Below, piece after piece: positions 38,249 through 46,190 of a stretch of 64,000 nucleotides of DNA. The stretch is from Sphingobium sp. CCH11-B1 (lineage in GTDB: Bacteria; Pseudomonadota; Alphaproteobacteria; Sphingomonadales; Sphingomonadaceae): assembly GCF_001556865.1 (NCBI RefSeq), contig NZ_LSJY01000135.1, forward strand, positions 20,781-84,780. Direction: 5' to 3'. The notes beneath the pieces were generated by a model. It ran no database searches and was not told the origin of the DNA. It saw nothing but the letters and a program-made list of their open reading frames with translations. Both the position numbers and the translations under genes were made by a program. Numbering within the stretch: position 1 is the stretch's first letter; each line of letters opens with the position of its first letter.

Positions 38249-39355
38249 ATGTCCGTGACCCGTATCCAGCCTCAGCCTTTCTTCGCTGACAAGAACCGCG
38301 CCTTCTGGAACCTCCAGTCCTTGGGATGGGCCGGCGCCTTCCTGTTGCGCGGCTCGTCCACCGTCGCCAACGGCCAGCCTTTTTCCAGCCTGATCCCGGT
38401 GCTGATCTCGACGGTCACCGGTTATTCGGTGACGCTGCTGATCGCGGTCGCTTTTCGCTTCCTGCTCAAGCAACGGCCCATCATCACCTGGGGCGTGTCG
38501 ATCCTGACGGTGGTGCTGGCGGCGGGGCTTGTGGCCTTCATCGACGCCTGGGTCTTTTCGACGCAGAACCGCGCGAGTGAGACGGCGGGACTGCAACTGT
38601 TCCTGGGTGCCTTTTACCTGTCGGTGACGCTGATCGGCGCATGGTCCGCGCTCTATTATGCCATCAACTTCTACCTGACGGTGGAGGAGCAGGCGGATCA
38701 GTTGCTGCGGCTGGAAAATCAGGCGGCGAACGCCCAACTCGCGATGCTGCGTTACCAGCTCAATCCGCATTTCCTGTTCAACACGCTCAACAGCATCTCG
38801 ACGCTGGTGCTGCTGAAACAGACCGACCGGGCGAACGCGATGCTCTCGCGCCTGTCGTCCTTCCTTCGCTACACGCTCATCAACGAACCGACCGCGCAGG
38901 TGACGATCGAGCAGGAGATCGAGACATTGAAACTCTATCTGGAGATAGAGAAGATGCGGTTTGAGGACCGTCTGCGCACCAGCTTCAGCATCGATCCGGC
39001 CGTGGCGAAGGCCCGGCTGCCATCCTTGCTGCTCCAGCCACTCGTTGAAAATGCCATCAAATATGCGGTCACGCCCAAGGAGGAAGGGGCGGATATTTCG
39101 GTCAGCGCGCAGCCTGCCGGTGAAAACGTCCGGGTCATCGTATCGGACAGCGGACCGGGATTGAACGAAGGCGGAATGAAGCCGCACATCCCCATGAGCG
39201 AAGGAACTGGCGTTGGGCTGCCGAACATCCGGGACCGGTTAATTCAGGCCTTCGGGGAACGACAGAGCTTCGAGACGCGTTCCACGCCGGGCGGATTTTC
39301 GGTCATCATCGAATTTCCGCTTAACATGGATGAAACATCGAAAGTGGCCGCATGA
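38249..39355 (+). CDS. LytS/YehU-type sensor histidine kinase
   Basis: The 368-residue membrane kinase has about four N-terminal hydrophobic segments (residues 20-150), a short linker and the HisKA_7TM-like motif RYQLNPHFLFNTLNSIS carrying the phospho-acceptor His, then a HATPase domain (LLLQPLVENAIKYAV, SDSGPGL, GTGVGLPNIRDRL). It overlaps the response regulator by 4 bp, forming a two-component pair. No sensory domain outside the membrane is visible, so the signal is unknown. Confidence 0.93.
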   Translation: MSVTRIQPQPFFADKNRAFWNLQSLGWAGAFLLRGSSTVANGQPFSSLIPVLISTVTGYSVTLLIAVAFRFLLKQRPIITWGVSILTVVLAAGLVAFIDAWVFSTQNRASETAGLQLFLGAFYLSVTLIGAWSALYYAINFYLTVEEQADQLLRLENQAANAQLAMLRYQLNPHFLFNTLNSISTLVLLKQTDRANAMLSRLSSFLRYTLINEPTAQVTIEQEIETLKLYLEIEKMRFEDRLRTSFSIDPAVAKARLPSLLLQPLVENAIKYAVTPKEEGADISVSAQPAGENVRVIVSDSGPGLNEGGMKPHIPMSEGTGVGLPNIRDRLIQAFGERQSFETRSTPGGFSVIIEFPLNMDETSKVAA

Positions 39356-40152
39356 CCATCAGAACAATCCTCGTCGACGACGAAAGCCTGGCTATTCAAG
39401 GCCTTCAGCTGCGTCTCCAAGCGCATGAGGATGTCGAAATCATCGAAACCTGCACCAACGGCCGCGAAGCGATCCGCGCCATAAAGACGCACAAACCCGA
39501 CCTTGTGTTCCTTGACATCCAAATGCCTGGCTTCGACGGCTTCTCGGTCGTCCAGGGCATGATGGAAGTCGAGCCGCCGCTCTTCATCTTCGTCACCGCC
39601 TATGGCGACTATGCGATCCGCGCGTTCGAGGCGCAGGCCGTCGATTATCTTATGAAGCCGGTGGAGGAAGGCCGGCTGGCCGACGCGCTCGACCGTGTGC
39701 GTCAACGCCTAAGCGAGCGGCGGCAGGTGCAGGAGGCGGAAAAGCTGCGCGAGGTGCTGGCCGAGGTCGCGCCTCAGGCGATGAGCGATTTTGCGGCGGA
39801 CGACGACACGCCGGCCGCCAACCGGTTCGAAAAACTCATCAATATCAAGGATCGCGGGCAGATATTCCGCGTGGACGTGGATTCGATCGAGCGCATCGAC
39901 GCCGCCGGCGACTATATGTGCATCTACACCGCCGACAATTCGCTGATCCTGCGCGAGACGATGAAGGATCTGGAAAAGCGGCTGGACCCCCGCAATTTCC
40001 AGCGCGTTCATCGCTCCACGATCGTCAATCTGAGCCAGGTCCGCCAAGTGAAGCCCCACACCAACGGCGAATGTTTCCTGGTGCTGGAAAGCGGCGCGCA
40101 GGTGAAGGTCAGCCGTTCCTATCGCGACGTGGTCGCCCGCTTCGTGCATTAG
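39352..40152 (+). CDS. LytTR-family response regulator
   Basis: The 266-residue regulator has a receiver domain with acidic pocket DDE at 9-11, phospho-acceptor Asp55 in LVFLDIQMPG, and Lys in MKPVEEGRLADAL. A linker of ~40 residues follows, then a LytTR DNA-binding domain (IERIDAAGDYMCIYTADN, RVHRSTIVNLSQVRQV). The start overlaps the kinase stop as ATGA. LytTR targets are usually paired short repeats; none is obvious here. Confidence 0.94.
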   Translation: MTIRTILVDDESLAIQGLQLRLQAHEDVEIIETCTNGREAIRAIKTHKPDLVFLDIQMPGFDGFSVVQGMMEVEPPLFIFVTAYGDYAIRAFEAQAVDYLMKPVEEGRLADALDRVRQRLSERRQVQEAEKLREVLAEVAPQAMSDFAADDDTPAANRFEKLINIKDRGQIFRVDVDSIERIDAAGDYMCIYTADNSLILRETMKDLEKRLDPRNFQRVHRSTIVNLSQVRQVKPHTNGECFLVLESGAQVKVSRSYRDVVARFVH

Positions 40153-40221
40153 AGGGGAAGGGGCGGCCCACCCGGTCGCTTCGGGCGGACGCTCATGCGA
40201 TCCGCCCCCCTTCGCGGCCTG

Positions 40222-40638
40222 TCAGCGGAACACCCACTGGCGGTTCAGCACGAACATCAGCGCCGGGGTCACGAAGATCATCGCCGGAATGGGCGACCAT
40301 TCGGGCCAACCCATATGGCTGACGCACAGATAGACCCACAGGGCGTTCAGCCCGTAGCTGACGAGAGAGGCGACCACGAAGCGCATGCCGCGCGCGGCAT
40401 GATCCGCCTGTGCGCCATGACCGCGGAAGGTGAAGAGGCTGTGGGACACATAGCCAATCGCGACCGCCGCCAGGTAGCCGACGAAATTGGCGAGTTGCGG
40501 ATGCAGGCCGACCGGCGCGGCGAGCAGCCAGTAGATCGCCGCCTGGCAGGCGGTGACGAACAGTCCCGTCAATCCATAGCGCACGATTTGCCAGAACAGC
40601 GCCCGATGCTGCGGCGACAAAGGTGACAGATATTTCAT
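40222..40638 (-). CDS. GtrA-like membrane protein
   Basis: The 138-residue protein has four membrane segments and the GtrA features: FWQIVRYGLTGLFVTACQAA at the start, NFVGYLAAVAIGYVSHSLFTFRG, and a C-terminal LNRQWVFR. GtrA proteins are thought to flip or handle lipid-linked sugars in surface polysaccharide or lipid modification. The ATG at 40638 is followed immediately by the domain. It is divergent from the large membrane protein at 40684 with 45 bp between, suggesting joint function. Confidence 0.88.
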   Translation of the reverse strand: MKYLSPLSPQHRALFWQIVRYGLTGLFVTACQAAIYWLLAAPVGLHPQLANFVGYLAAVAIGYVSHSLFTFRGHGAQADHAARGMRFVVASLVSYGLNALWVYLCVSHMGWPEWSPIPAMIFVTPALMFVLNRQWVFR

Positions 40639-40683
40639 GATGGTCCCCGTTGCGCTTTGGTGCGGAGCGTCTAATCGAGCGGC

Positions 40684-42507
40684 ATGACATTGCATAGCGG
40701 CCATAGCGTGCGGACCCGCGCCCTCCGATGGGCCGTCATCCTGTTGGACCAGGCGCAACGTCACTGGAAATGGCTGACCCTGCTGATCTGGATCGCCACC
40801 GCCGTCGGCTATGTGGCGGTGCGCTGGCCCGCGATTCACTGGCTGGTGCTGGGCGATACGGACGACAATATCCGCTATCTTCAGGTGAAGGACTGGCTGG
40901 CGGGGCAGGGCTGGTTCGACCTGCGCCAGTATCGGCTGGTCGACCTGCCGATCGCGGGTCTGATGCTGTTCTTCCGGGCTTTCGTGGACCAGGGCCTGGC
41001 CGATCGCCTGGCTTGCGGCATCGCGCCGCTGTTTCCGCTGCTGCTGTTGATGTTGAGCCTCGGTTTCATCGGGCGGCGGCTGGCAGGGCCGAATGGCTGG
41101 TTGCTTGCCGTGCTCGCCCCGTTCGCAACGCAGATGGCGCTCAGCATGTATGCGCCTATGCGGATCGATCATCATGGCTGGCAACTGGCGCTGGCGCTGA
41201 CGACGCTGGCCGGCGTGATTGACGAGCGGCGGGTGCGCGGCGGCATCATGGCGGGGATCAGCAGCGCGCTGTCCGTCGCGATCGGTATGGAAATGATCGT
41301 CTATCTGGCGGCGGGCGGTGCGCTGATCGCGCTGCGCTGGGTGTTTCGACCGGGCGCGGAACGGCGGATGCTGCCCTATGGCATCAGCCTGGCCGGCGCC
41401 ACATCCATCCTCTATCTGCTTTTCGCCAGCAATGCCAACCGGGCTATGCTGTGTGACGCGCTATCGCCCATATGGGTGGCGGTGTTCGGCGCGGCGGGCG
41501 CGGGCATGGTGCTGCTGTCACTGGCGCCCTTGCGCGGCTGGCCGGTCCGGTTGGCCGCCGGCACGATCGTCGGAGGCGCGGTGGCCGCCTTCCTTTACCT
41601 GAACTGGCCGCAATGCCTCAGCCCCTATCAGATATCGCCCGAACTGCAGCGGCTGTGGCTGGTCAACATCCGTGAGGCCAAGCCCATCACCGCGCAGGCG
41701 CAAAGCCTGGTCGTGCCGTTGATGGCGATGCCGGTCGCGGGTTTCCTGGGCCTGCTCTGGGCCTTGTGGGATTCGCGGCGTGACGGAGAGCGGCTTTGGG
41801 CCTGGGCTACGGTTGGTCTCATGATGATCTTCTCGACCGCGCTGCTTTTTTGGCAACTGCGCGCGGGTCCTGCAGCGCAATTGCTCGCGATCCCGCCCGC
41901 CGCCTGGGCCGCGCACCGGCTGGTGGCAGCACTCTTCACCGGCACGCGCCGGGTTCGCGTCGCCGCCGCCATCGGCGCGGCGTTGATCGGCACCGCCGCC
42001 GCCGCGTCTCCGCTCTATCCGCAGGCGCTGAAACTCTGGCAGCAGGCGACGGGCACCGTGCCCAAACCGTGGCGACCCTCCGCCAAAGCGCGGACCGACG
42101 CGATCAACAAGGCGAACGGGCGATGCCGGACGCTGCCTGCCCTTGAAGTGCTGGACCAGCTGCCGCCCGCCACAATCTTCACCATGGTCGATCTTGGCCC
42201 GCGCCTGATCGCCACCACGCATCACAGCGCCATTGCCGGTCCCTATCATCGCAACGGCGCGGCGATCCTTGACATTCACCATGCTTTCGACGGGCCGGCG
42301 AGCGGGTTCCGGCCCATCGCGGCGAAGCATCACGCGACCTATCTGCTCATCTGCCCCGCCTTTCCCGAAGGCACCATCTATCAGGCGCGCAGCCCGCATG
42401 GCTTCTACGCGGGGCTGATGCGGGGCGAGCGTCCGGACTGGCTCAAACCAGTGACGCTCAAGACCGGCATGACGCTGCCCTACCAGCTCTACCGGATACG
42501 CTATTAG
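40684..42507 (+). CDS. Polytopic membrane protein resembling STT3/PMT-type glycosyltransferases
   Basis: The 607-residue protein has about 12 hydrophobic segments, an early luminal motif GDTDDNIRYLQVKDWLAGQG and a DHH-type motif (RIDHHGWQLAL) as in lipid-sugar-dependent GT-C enzymes. The last ~150 residues are soluble. Homologues I remember from alphaproteobacteria carry an extra dozen residues ending HWSR between YRL and LVDLPIA; here they are missing, which may affect activity. The acceptor is unknown. The gene overlaps tadA tail-to-tail by 4 bp. Confidence 0.7.
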   Translation: MTLHSGHSVRTRALRWAVILLDQAQRHWKWLTLLIWIATAVGYVAVRWPAIHWLVLGDTDDNIRYLQVKDWLAGQGWFDLRQYRLVDLPIAGLMLFFRAFVDQGLADRLACGIAPLFPLLLLMLSLGFIGRRLAGPNGWLLAVLAPFATQMALSMYAPMRIDHHGWQLALALTTLAGVIDERRVRGGIMAGISSALSVAIGMEMIVYLAAGGALIALRWVFRPGAERRMLPYGISLAGATSILYLLFASNANRAMLCDALSPIWVAVFGAAGAGMVLLSLAPLRGWPVRLAAGTIVGGAVAAFLYLNWPQCLSPYQISPELQRLWLVNIREAKPITAQAQSLVVPLMAMPVAGFLGLLWALWDSRRDGERLWAWATVGLMMIFSTALLFWQLRAGPAAQLLAIPPAAWAAHRLVAALFTGTRRVRVAAAIGAALIGTAAAASPLYPQALKLWQQATGTVPKPWRPSAKARTDAINKANGRCRTLPALEVLDQLPPATIFTMVDLGPRLIATTHHSAIAGPYHRNGAAILDIHHAFDGPASGFRPIAAKHHATYLLICPAFPEGTIYQARSPHGFYAGLMRGERPDWLKPVTLKTGMTLPYQLYRIRY

Positions 42508-42965
42508 CGGCGGACAGCGAAAAAATCGCGGAGCAGCGCTGAGGCTTCGGCTTCCGCCAGGCCGCCATAAACCTCCGGCCGATGCAGGCATTGCGGCTGG
42601 GTGAAGAGGCGCGGTCCCTGTTCGATCGCGCCGCCCTTGGGATCGGCCACTGCATAATAGAGGCGGGCGATCCGCGCGTGGGAAATCGCCCCCGCGCACA
42701 TCGGGCACGGCTCCAGCGTGACCCACAGGTCGCATCCGGTCAGGCGAAAATCGCCCAGCGCCGTTGCCGCTTCGCGCATCGCGACGATTTCGGCGTGAGC
42801 GGTGGGATCGTTGTCGCGGCGGTTGCGGTTCTGCCCCTCGCCAAGGATCTTGCCATCCTTCGTCACGACCGCGCCGATCGGCACTTCGCCTTCCAGCACT
42901 GCCGCATAGGCAAGGTCGAGCGCGCGGCGCATGGGGGCGGGCAGGGGAAAGGGCGGAACAGCCAT
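42504..42965 (-). CDS. tadA: tRNA-specific adenosine deaminase
   Basis: TadA converts the wobble adenosine of tRNA-Arg(ACG) to inosine and is essential. The 153-residue zinc deaminase has TAHAEI with His57 and catalytic Glu59, and LEPCPMCAGAI with Cys87 and Cys90, plus the C-terminal GLAEAEASALLRDFF helix. The core NRNRRDNDPTAHAE is typical of TadA rather than cytidine deaminases. It is convergent with the preceding membrane protein gene. Confidence 0.96.
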   Translation of the reverse strand: MAVPPFPLPAPMRRALDLAYAAVLEGEVPIGAVVTKDGKILGEGQNRNRRDNDPTAHAEIVAMREAATALGDFRLTGCDLWVTLEPCPMCAGAISHARIARLYYAVADPKGGAIEQGPRLFTQPQCLHRPEVYGGLAEAEASALLRDFFAVRR

Positions 42966-43002
42966 GCCCCGCCCTTACAACAGTCCGCCGGTGCCGCAAA
43001 TC

Positions 43003-43224
43003 TCAGGGCTTCTTCACGTCCACCGTGGGCACCTGAACCGTCTCGTTGCGCGTGCCCACTTCGACCTTGGCGACGCTCGCCTCATATTTTGGCAGTTCGC
43101 CGCCCTTCACCTGCACTTCGGGCAGGCTTCCGGCCTGCGTACGCTGCAAATCGATGAAGCCGGTCGCGATCCCGCCGGCCAGGATCAGCAAAATCACGAT
43201 CAACACGCCGCCAATGGCTTTCAT
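43003..43224 (-). CDS. Small membrane-anchored protein, unknown function
   Basis: The 73-residue protein has one N-terminal hydrophobic segment (KAIGGVLIVILLILAGGIAT) and a short hydrophilic tail with VQVKGGELPKYEASVAKVEVGT, then valine-rich VQVPTVDVKKP. I chose the ATG at 43224, preceded by AAGGAGGAGG, over an upstream start. Similar short proteins occur in sphingomonads near rpmB (from memory). It is divergent from rpmB. Function not recognised. Confidence 0.7.
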   Translation of the reverse strand: MKAIGGVLIVILLILAGGIATGFIDLQRTQAGSLPEVQVKGGELPKYEASVAKVEVGTRNETVQVPTVDVKKP

Positions 43225-43370
43225 CTTCGCCTCCTCCTTGTTAATGGAGATCAAACGCCGGGGCGCGCGAAAGGGTTGCGTGTCAAGGGCCGCTGCGGGT
43301 TGACGGCTCGGTCGAATCCCGTTATCGGCGCGGCTTTCCGAACGAACCCGAATTCAAAGGTTGATTGACT

Positions 43371-43664
43371 ATGTCGCGCATCTGCGAGCTGACCGGCAAG
43401 GGCCGCCAGGTGGGTCACAATGTGTCCCACGCCAACAACAAGACCAAGCGTGTGTTCCTGCCGAACCTCCAGAATGTCTCGCTGATTTCCGAGGCTCTGG
43501 AAACCACGGTCAAGCTGCGTGTGTCGACCCACGGGCTGCGTTCGGTCGAACATAATGGCGGCCTGGACAACTGGCTGGTCAAGACTAGCGATGACAAGCT
43601 GTCGCTCAAGGCGCGCCGCCTGAAGCGCGACATCCTGAAAAAGAAGGCCGCCGTCGCGGCCTGA
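43371..43664 (+). CDS. rpmB: 50S ribosomal protein L28
   Basis: The 97-residue basic protein matches bacterial L28: [20 protein letters not shown], then [16 protein letters not shown] and a C-terminal [15 protein letters not shown]. It binds 23S rRNA in the large subunit. The alphaproteobacterial form is longer than the E. coli protein. It stands alone, followed by a strong rho-independent terminator 28 bp downstream. An AAAGG lies 10 nt before the ATG. Confidence 0.97.
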   Translation: MSRICELTGKGRQVGHNVSHANNKTKRVFLPNLQNVSLISEALETTVKLRVSTHGLRSVEHNGGLDNWLVKTSDDKLSLKARRLKRDILKKKAAVAA

Positions 43665-43691
43665 TCTTCCGCGATTCGTTCCGGCATGAGA

Positions 43692-43717
43692 GCGGCCCCT
43701 TACCGGGCCGCTTTTTT
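43692..43717 (+). terminator. Rho-independent terminator of rpmB
   Basis: GCGGCCC and GGGCCGC form a 7-bp stem with a short loop, followed by six T residues at 43712-43717. Confidence 0.9.
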
Positions 43718-43770
43718 GCGTCAGACTGGCCTTTCTCGCCCTCTCGGCTCACGGCCGGGCATGGCGCATG

Positions 43771-44763
43771 TCATGGCAGCTTCGCCAACCCGAATTTCAG
43801 CAGCAACGTGCGCTGGAAAAATTCGTGATTATCGTCCGACACGACCCAGATCACCGGTCGCCCCTTTTCCCGCGTGACGGCGATCCCTTCGAAATTGTCG
43901 GCCAGCAGGGGAGGCGCCAACCGTGCGAGCGTGCGCGCTTTCAGCAATGATCCGCTTTCCATCCGCTCCGGCAACGCCACCACGGCGATGGTCGCGGTGA
44001 ACAGGTCCTGCAACGTCAGCCGCCGGTTCAGCACCAGCAGATGCCGGGCATCCAGCGCGACCGCGTCGGTCGGGCGATAGCCCTGCGGCGGAGCGTAGCG
44101 AAGGTGAATGGGGGCGGGCGTGTCCTGTTCAGCGGGATCGCCTGTGAAGAGCAGGACGTCATGCCGCCCGTCGGATGTCATGCCCATCTCGCCGATGGCG
44201 ATGAAGCGCCCGTCCGGCAGGCGCGCGAGGGATTCGATGGACCCGGTGGGGGGCCAGGCGACGATGTCCGGCCAAGTGCGGCACGCCTCCACCCGCGCAA
44301 ACCCCGGGCCATAGCGGCAGATCGCCTGCAACATCTCGAAACCGACCCAATAGCGGTCGCTTGCCGGATCATGGGTCAGCGATTCGGAATCCCACATCCA
44401 CCAGGCGCGATGCCGGTCCTGCGGGCGGACAGGCAGCGGCGCGATGAAGGGGCGTCGTCGATCCGGGCCGGGGCCAACGTGAAAGCCGGTGAGGATGCCC
44501 GAATCACTCAGGCCCAGCACTTGTCCATCCCCGTCGACCAGCAGGGAGGATATGCCGCCGAACCCCGCAGCGTCGCTTTCCAGCGCCCATCCGCCCAGAT
44601 AGGTGAGCGCACCCACGGTGCGCCGTTCGGGATTTGTGCTGTCCAGCGCGACGGGGCGGACCCGGACCAGCAGGGTGCCAGCATGGACGATGGCCGGTTT
44701 GTTGACGGGGGGCGCAGGCAGCAGGAGCACGGCCAGCGCCAGGACGATCAGGATTCGCTGCAT
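43771..44763 (-). CDS. Esterase-like/phytase-like beta-propeller protein
   Basis: The 330-residue exported protein has a signal peptide (MQRILIVLALAVLLLPAPP) and the phytase-like esterase pattern: GALTYLGGWAL, FGGISSLLVDGDGQVLGLSD, and a closing LLADNFEGIAVTREKGRPVIWVVSDDN. In this family the NFEGI and SDDN motifs mark propeller blades. The activity of the family is poorly defined (esterase or phosphodiester hydrolysis has been proposed). It stands alone between rpmB and the glycine-zipper gene. Confidence 0.85.
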   Translation of the reverse strand: MQRILIVLALAVLLLPAPPVNKPAIVHAGTLLVRVRPVALDSTNPERRTVGALTYLGGWALESDAAGFGGISSLLVDGDGQVLGLSDSGILTGFHVGPGPDRRRPFIAPLPVRPQDRHRAWWMWDSESLTHDPASDRYWVGFEMLQAICRYGPGFARVEACRTWPDIVAWPPTGSIESLARLPDGRFIAIGEMGMTSDGRHDVLLFTGDPAEQDTPAPIHLRYAPPQGYRPTDAVALDARHLLVLNRRLTLQDLFTATIAVVALPERMESGSLLKARTLARLAPPLLADNFEGIAVTREKGRPVIWVVSDDNHEFFQRTLLLKFGLAKLP

Positions 44764-44955
44764 CGCGGCCCGACATAAGCTATTATCCGCCAGGGCGCAG
44801 CAACCCCGTGACGGGATGCGCCAGTCTGAACGGCGGCTGTCACCGCCATTCAGGCTCGGCTCAAACCGAATCGCCTATTAGAGGATCAATCGATGGGCAA
44901 TCCCGTTCTTTCCAGGGACGCCGCCCAAGAGGATGGCTATTGGAGGAGCAACGCC

Positions 44956-45381
44956 ATGAACATGAAGTTTCTTGTGAATATGGGAGCCGCTCTGGCGATG
45001 GGCGCTGCTTCCTTCGCTGTCACCACGGCCCCCGCCAGCGCCCAATATTATCGTGGCGGCTATGACCGGGGCGACTATTATCGCGGCGGTTACGATCGTG
45101 GCTATCGCGGCAACCGCGGCGGCTACTATCGCGGTTATGATCGTGGCTATCGCGGCGATTATTATCGGGGCGGCTATCGTGGCTATCGCGGCGGCTATCG
45201 CTGCCGGGACAATGGCACGGGCGGCACCATCATCGGCGCAATCGCCGGTGGCCTGCTGGGTAACGAAATCGGCCGGGGCGGACGCGACCGTTATGGCCGC
45301 CGTGGCGACGGCACCACTGGCGCGATCGTCGGGGCGGGCGTAGGCGCGCTGGCCGGCCGGGCCATCGATCGCAACTGCTGA
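44956..45381 (+). CDS. YRGG-repeat protein with glycine-zipper 2TM domain
   Basis: The 141-residue protein has a signal peptide ending APASAQ at residue 30, a Tyr/Arg/Gly-rich repeat region at 31-82, and a glycine-zipper outer-membrane motif: GGTIIGAIAGGLLGNEIGRGG at 89-109 and GAIVGAGVGALAGRAIDRNC at the end. Such proteins are related to the Rick_17kDa/OsmB-like envelope group. I chose the ATG at 44956 with TGGAGGAG upstream; an earlier in-frame ATG at 44893 would hide the signal peptide. It is followed by its own terminator. Confidence 0.85.
   Translation: MNMKFLVNMGAALAMGAASFAVTTAPASAQYYRGGYDRGDYYRGGYDRGYRGNRGGYYRGYDRGYRGDYYRGGYRGYRGGYRCRDNGTGGTIIGAIAGGLLGNEIGRGGRDRYGRRGDGTTGAIVGAGVGALAGRAIDRNC
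45046..45201 (+). repeat. Imperfect YRGG/YDRGY-encoding repeats
   Basis: The segment encodes about 52 residues built from short units such as YYRGGYDRG, YRGNRGGYYRG and YRGDYYRGG. At DNA level the unit TATCGCGG(C/T) recurs with silent changes, so it probably grew by slippage or unequal exchange. Confidence 0.75.
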
Positions 45382-45408
45382 CAACCCGTCCTGCAGGACC
45401 AATGGAAG

Positions 45409-45438
45409 GGCCGCTCCTCGCAAGGGGGGCGGCCTTTT
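45409..45438 (+). terminator. Rho-independent terminator of the glycine-zipper gene
   Basis: GGCCGCTCC pairs with GGGGCGGCC (one T-G pair), followed by TTTT. It sits 28 bp after the stop codon and abuts the 3' end of the convergent small lipoprotein gene. Confidence 0.8.
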
Positions 45439-45445
45439 CCTTGAT

Positions 45446-45676
45446 TCAGCGCGGCCTGTCGTTTGGTGGTCGTCTTTCGCGATCGGCCCGGGCCGCGCCG
45501 GTGGCGGCGGGGTTGAGGCCGGCATCCGTCGATCCGCGAGGTTCCGCGTCCAGCCGGGCGGCGGCTTCATTCAGGGCCTTGGCGTCGCCGGCGCTGACGC
45601 CTCCGACACCATCCTGATCGCCCGACCCGCAGCCGGTCAGCATCGCCAGAAAGGCGATGGGCAGTGCTATCCGCAT
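45446..45676 (-). CDS. Small lipoprotein, unknown function
   Basis: The 76-residue protein has a short signal peptide with lipobox LTGC (Cys16), then a polar, Gly/Ala/Asp-rich mature part (GDQDGVGGVSAGDAKALNEA) ending ADRERRPPNDRPR. It would be anchored to a membrane as a lipoprotein. No family recognised. GGAACG precedes the ATG. It is downstream of the second small lipoprotein gene, with a terminator between. Confidence 0.65.
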   Translation of the reverse strand: MRIALPIAFLAMLTGCGSGDQDGVGGVSAGDAKALNEAAARLDAEPRGSTDAGLNPAATGAARADRERRPPNDRPR

Positions 45677-45693
45677 CGTTCCGGTCTGTCCCC

Positions 45694-45732
45694 AAAGGAA
45701 AAGGGGCCGCGCCGTTGCCGGTGCGACCCCTT
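45694..45732 (-). terminator. Rho-independent terminator of the Asn/Ala-repeat lipoprotein gene
   Basis: On the minus strand AAGGGGTCGC pairs with GCGGCCCCTT (one T-G pair), followed by TTTCC. It lies 26 bp after the stop of the 45758-45973 gene and 18 bp before the next start. Confidence 0.75.
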
Positions 45733-45757
45733 CATAAACTCGAAATCCCGGTGGGAC

Positions 45758-45973
45758 TTACATCGCGTTCGCGGCGTTGTTCGTCGCGTTCGACGCGGCG
45801 TTCGCGGCGTTGTCGGCGGCGTTCAGCGCAGCGTTCATGGCGTTGTCGGCAGCGTTCGAAGCGTTTTCAGCGGCGTTCGCGGCATTGTTAGCAGCGTTTT
45901 CATGGCCGCCCGAGCAAGCAGCGAGGCCGAGCGAAGCAGCGAGAACGAACGAAAGAGCAATCGACTTGGTCAT
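45758..45973 (-). CDS. Asn/Ala-repeat small lipoprotein
   Basis: The 71-residue protein has a lipoprotein signal (SFVLAASLGLAACSG, Cys20) and a mature part of about 50 residues made almost wholly of Asn and Ala with Asp, Glu, Ser and Met: NAANNAANAAENASNAADNA and similar units of about four residues. The pattern would give an alanine-rich helix with Asn along one face, somewhat like Lpp or entericidin-type peptides. AGAGAGGGG precedes the ATG. Function unknown; the repeat is in frame throughout, so selection for length or helix seems likely. Confidence 0.75.
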   Translation of the reverse strand: MTKSIALSFVLAASLGLAACSGGHENAANNAANAAENASNAADNAMNAALNAADNAANAASNATNNAANAM

Positions 45974-46160
45974 GGGCTAAACCCCTCTCTGAGAAAAACA
46001 AATTGCAGACCACTCTCGGAGAAAAGCTCACCCCCCATTGCGCCTGCGCGCCGATTCGTAATGAGTTGGGCGATCCAACGCAATCCGTTTTTGATAGGAC
46101 CACCGAGGAGAGGGGGCGGGAAACCGTCTCGAACCAGTCGTCGGCACCTTCCCATTGACG

Positions 46161-46182
46161 CATATAAAGATTTCTTTATATG
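46161..46182. promoter_or_regulatory. Perfect palindrome, probable operator of the met operon regulator
   Basis: CATATAAAGA and TCTTTATATG are separated by TT, ending 8 bp before the start of the ArsR-type gene at 46191. The 10-bp arms suit an ArsR dimer. The rest of the 45974-46190 gap has no gene. Confidence 0.75.
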
Positions 46183-46190
46183 ATCGGTCC

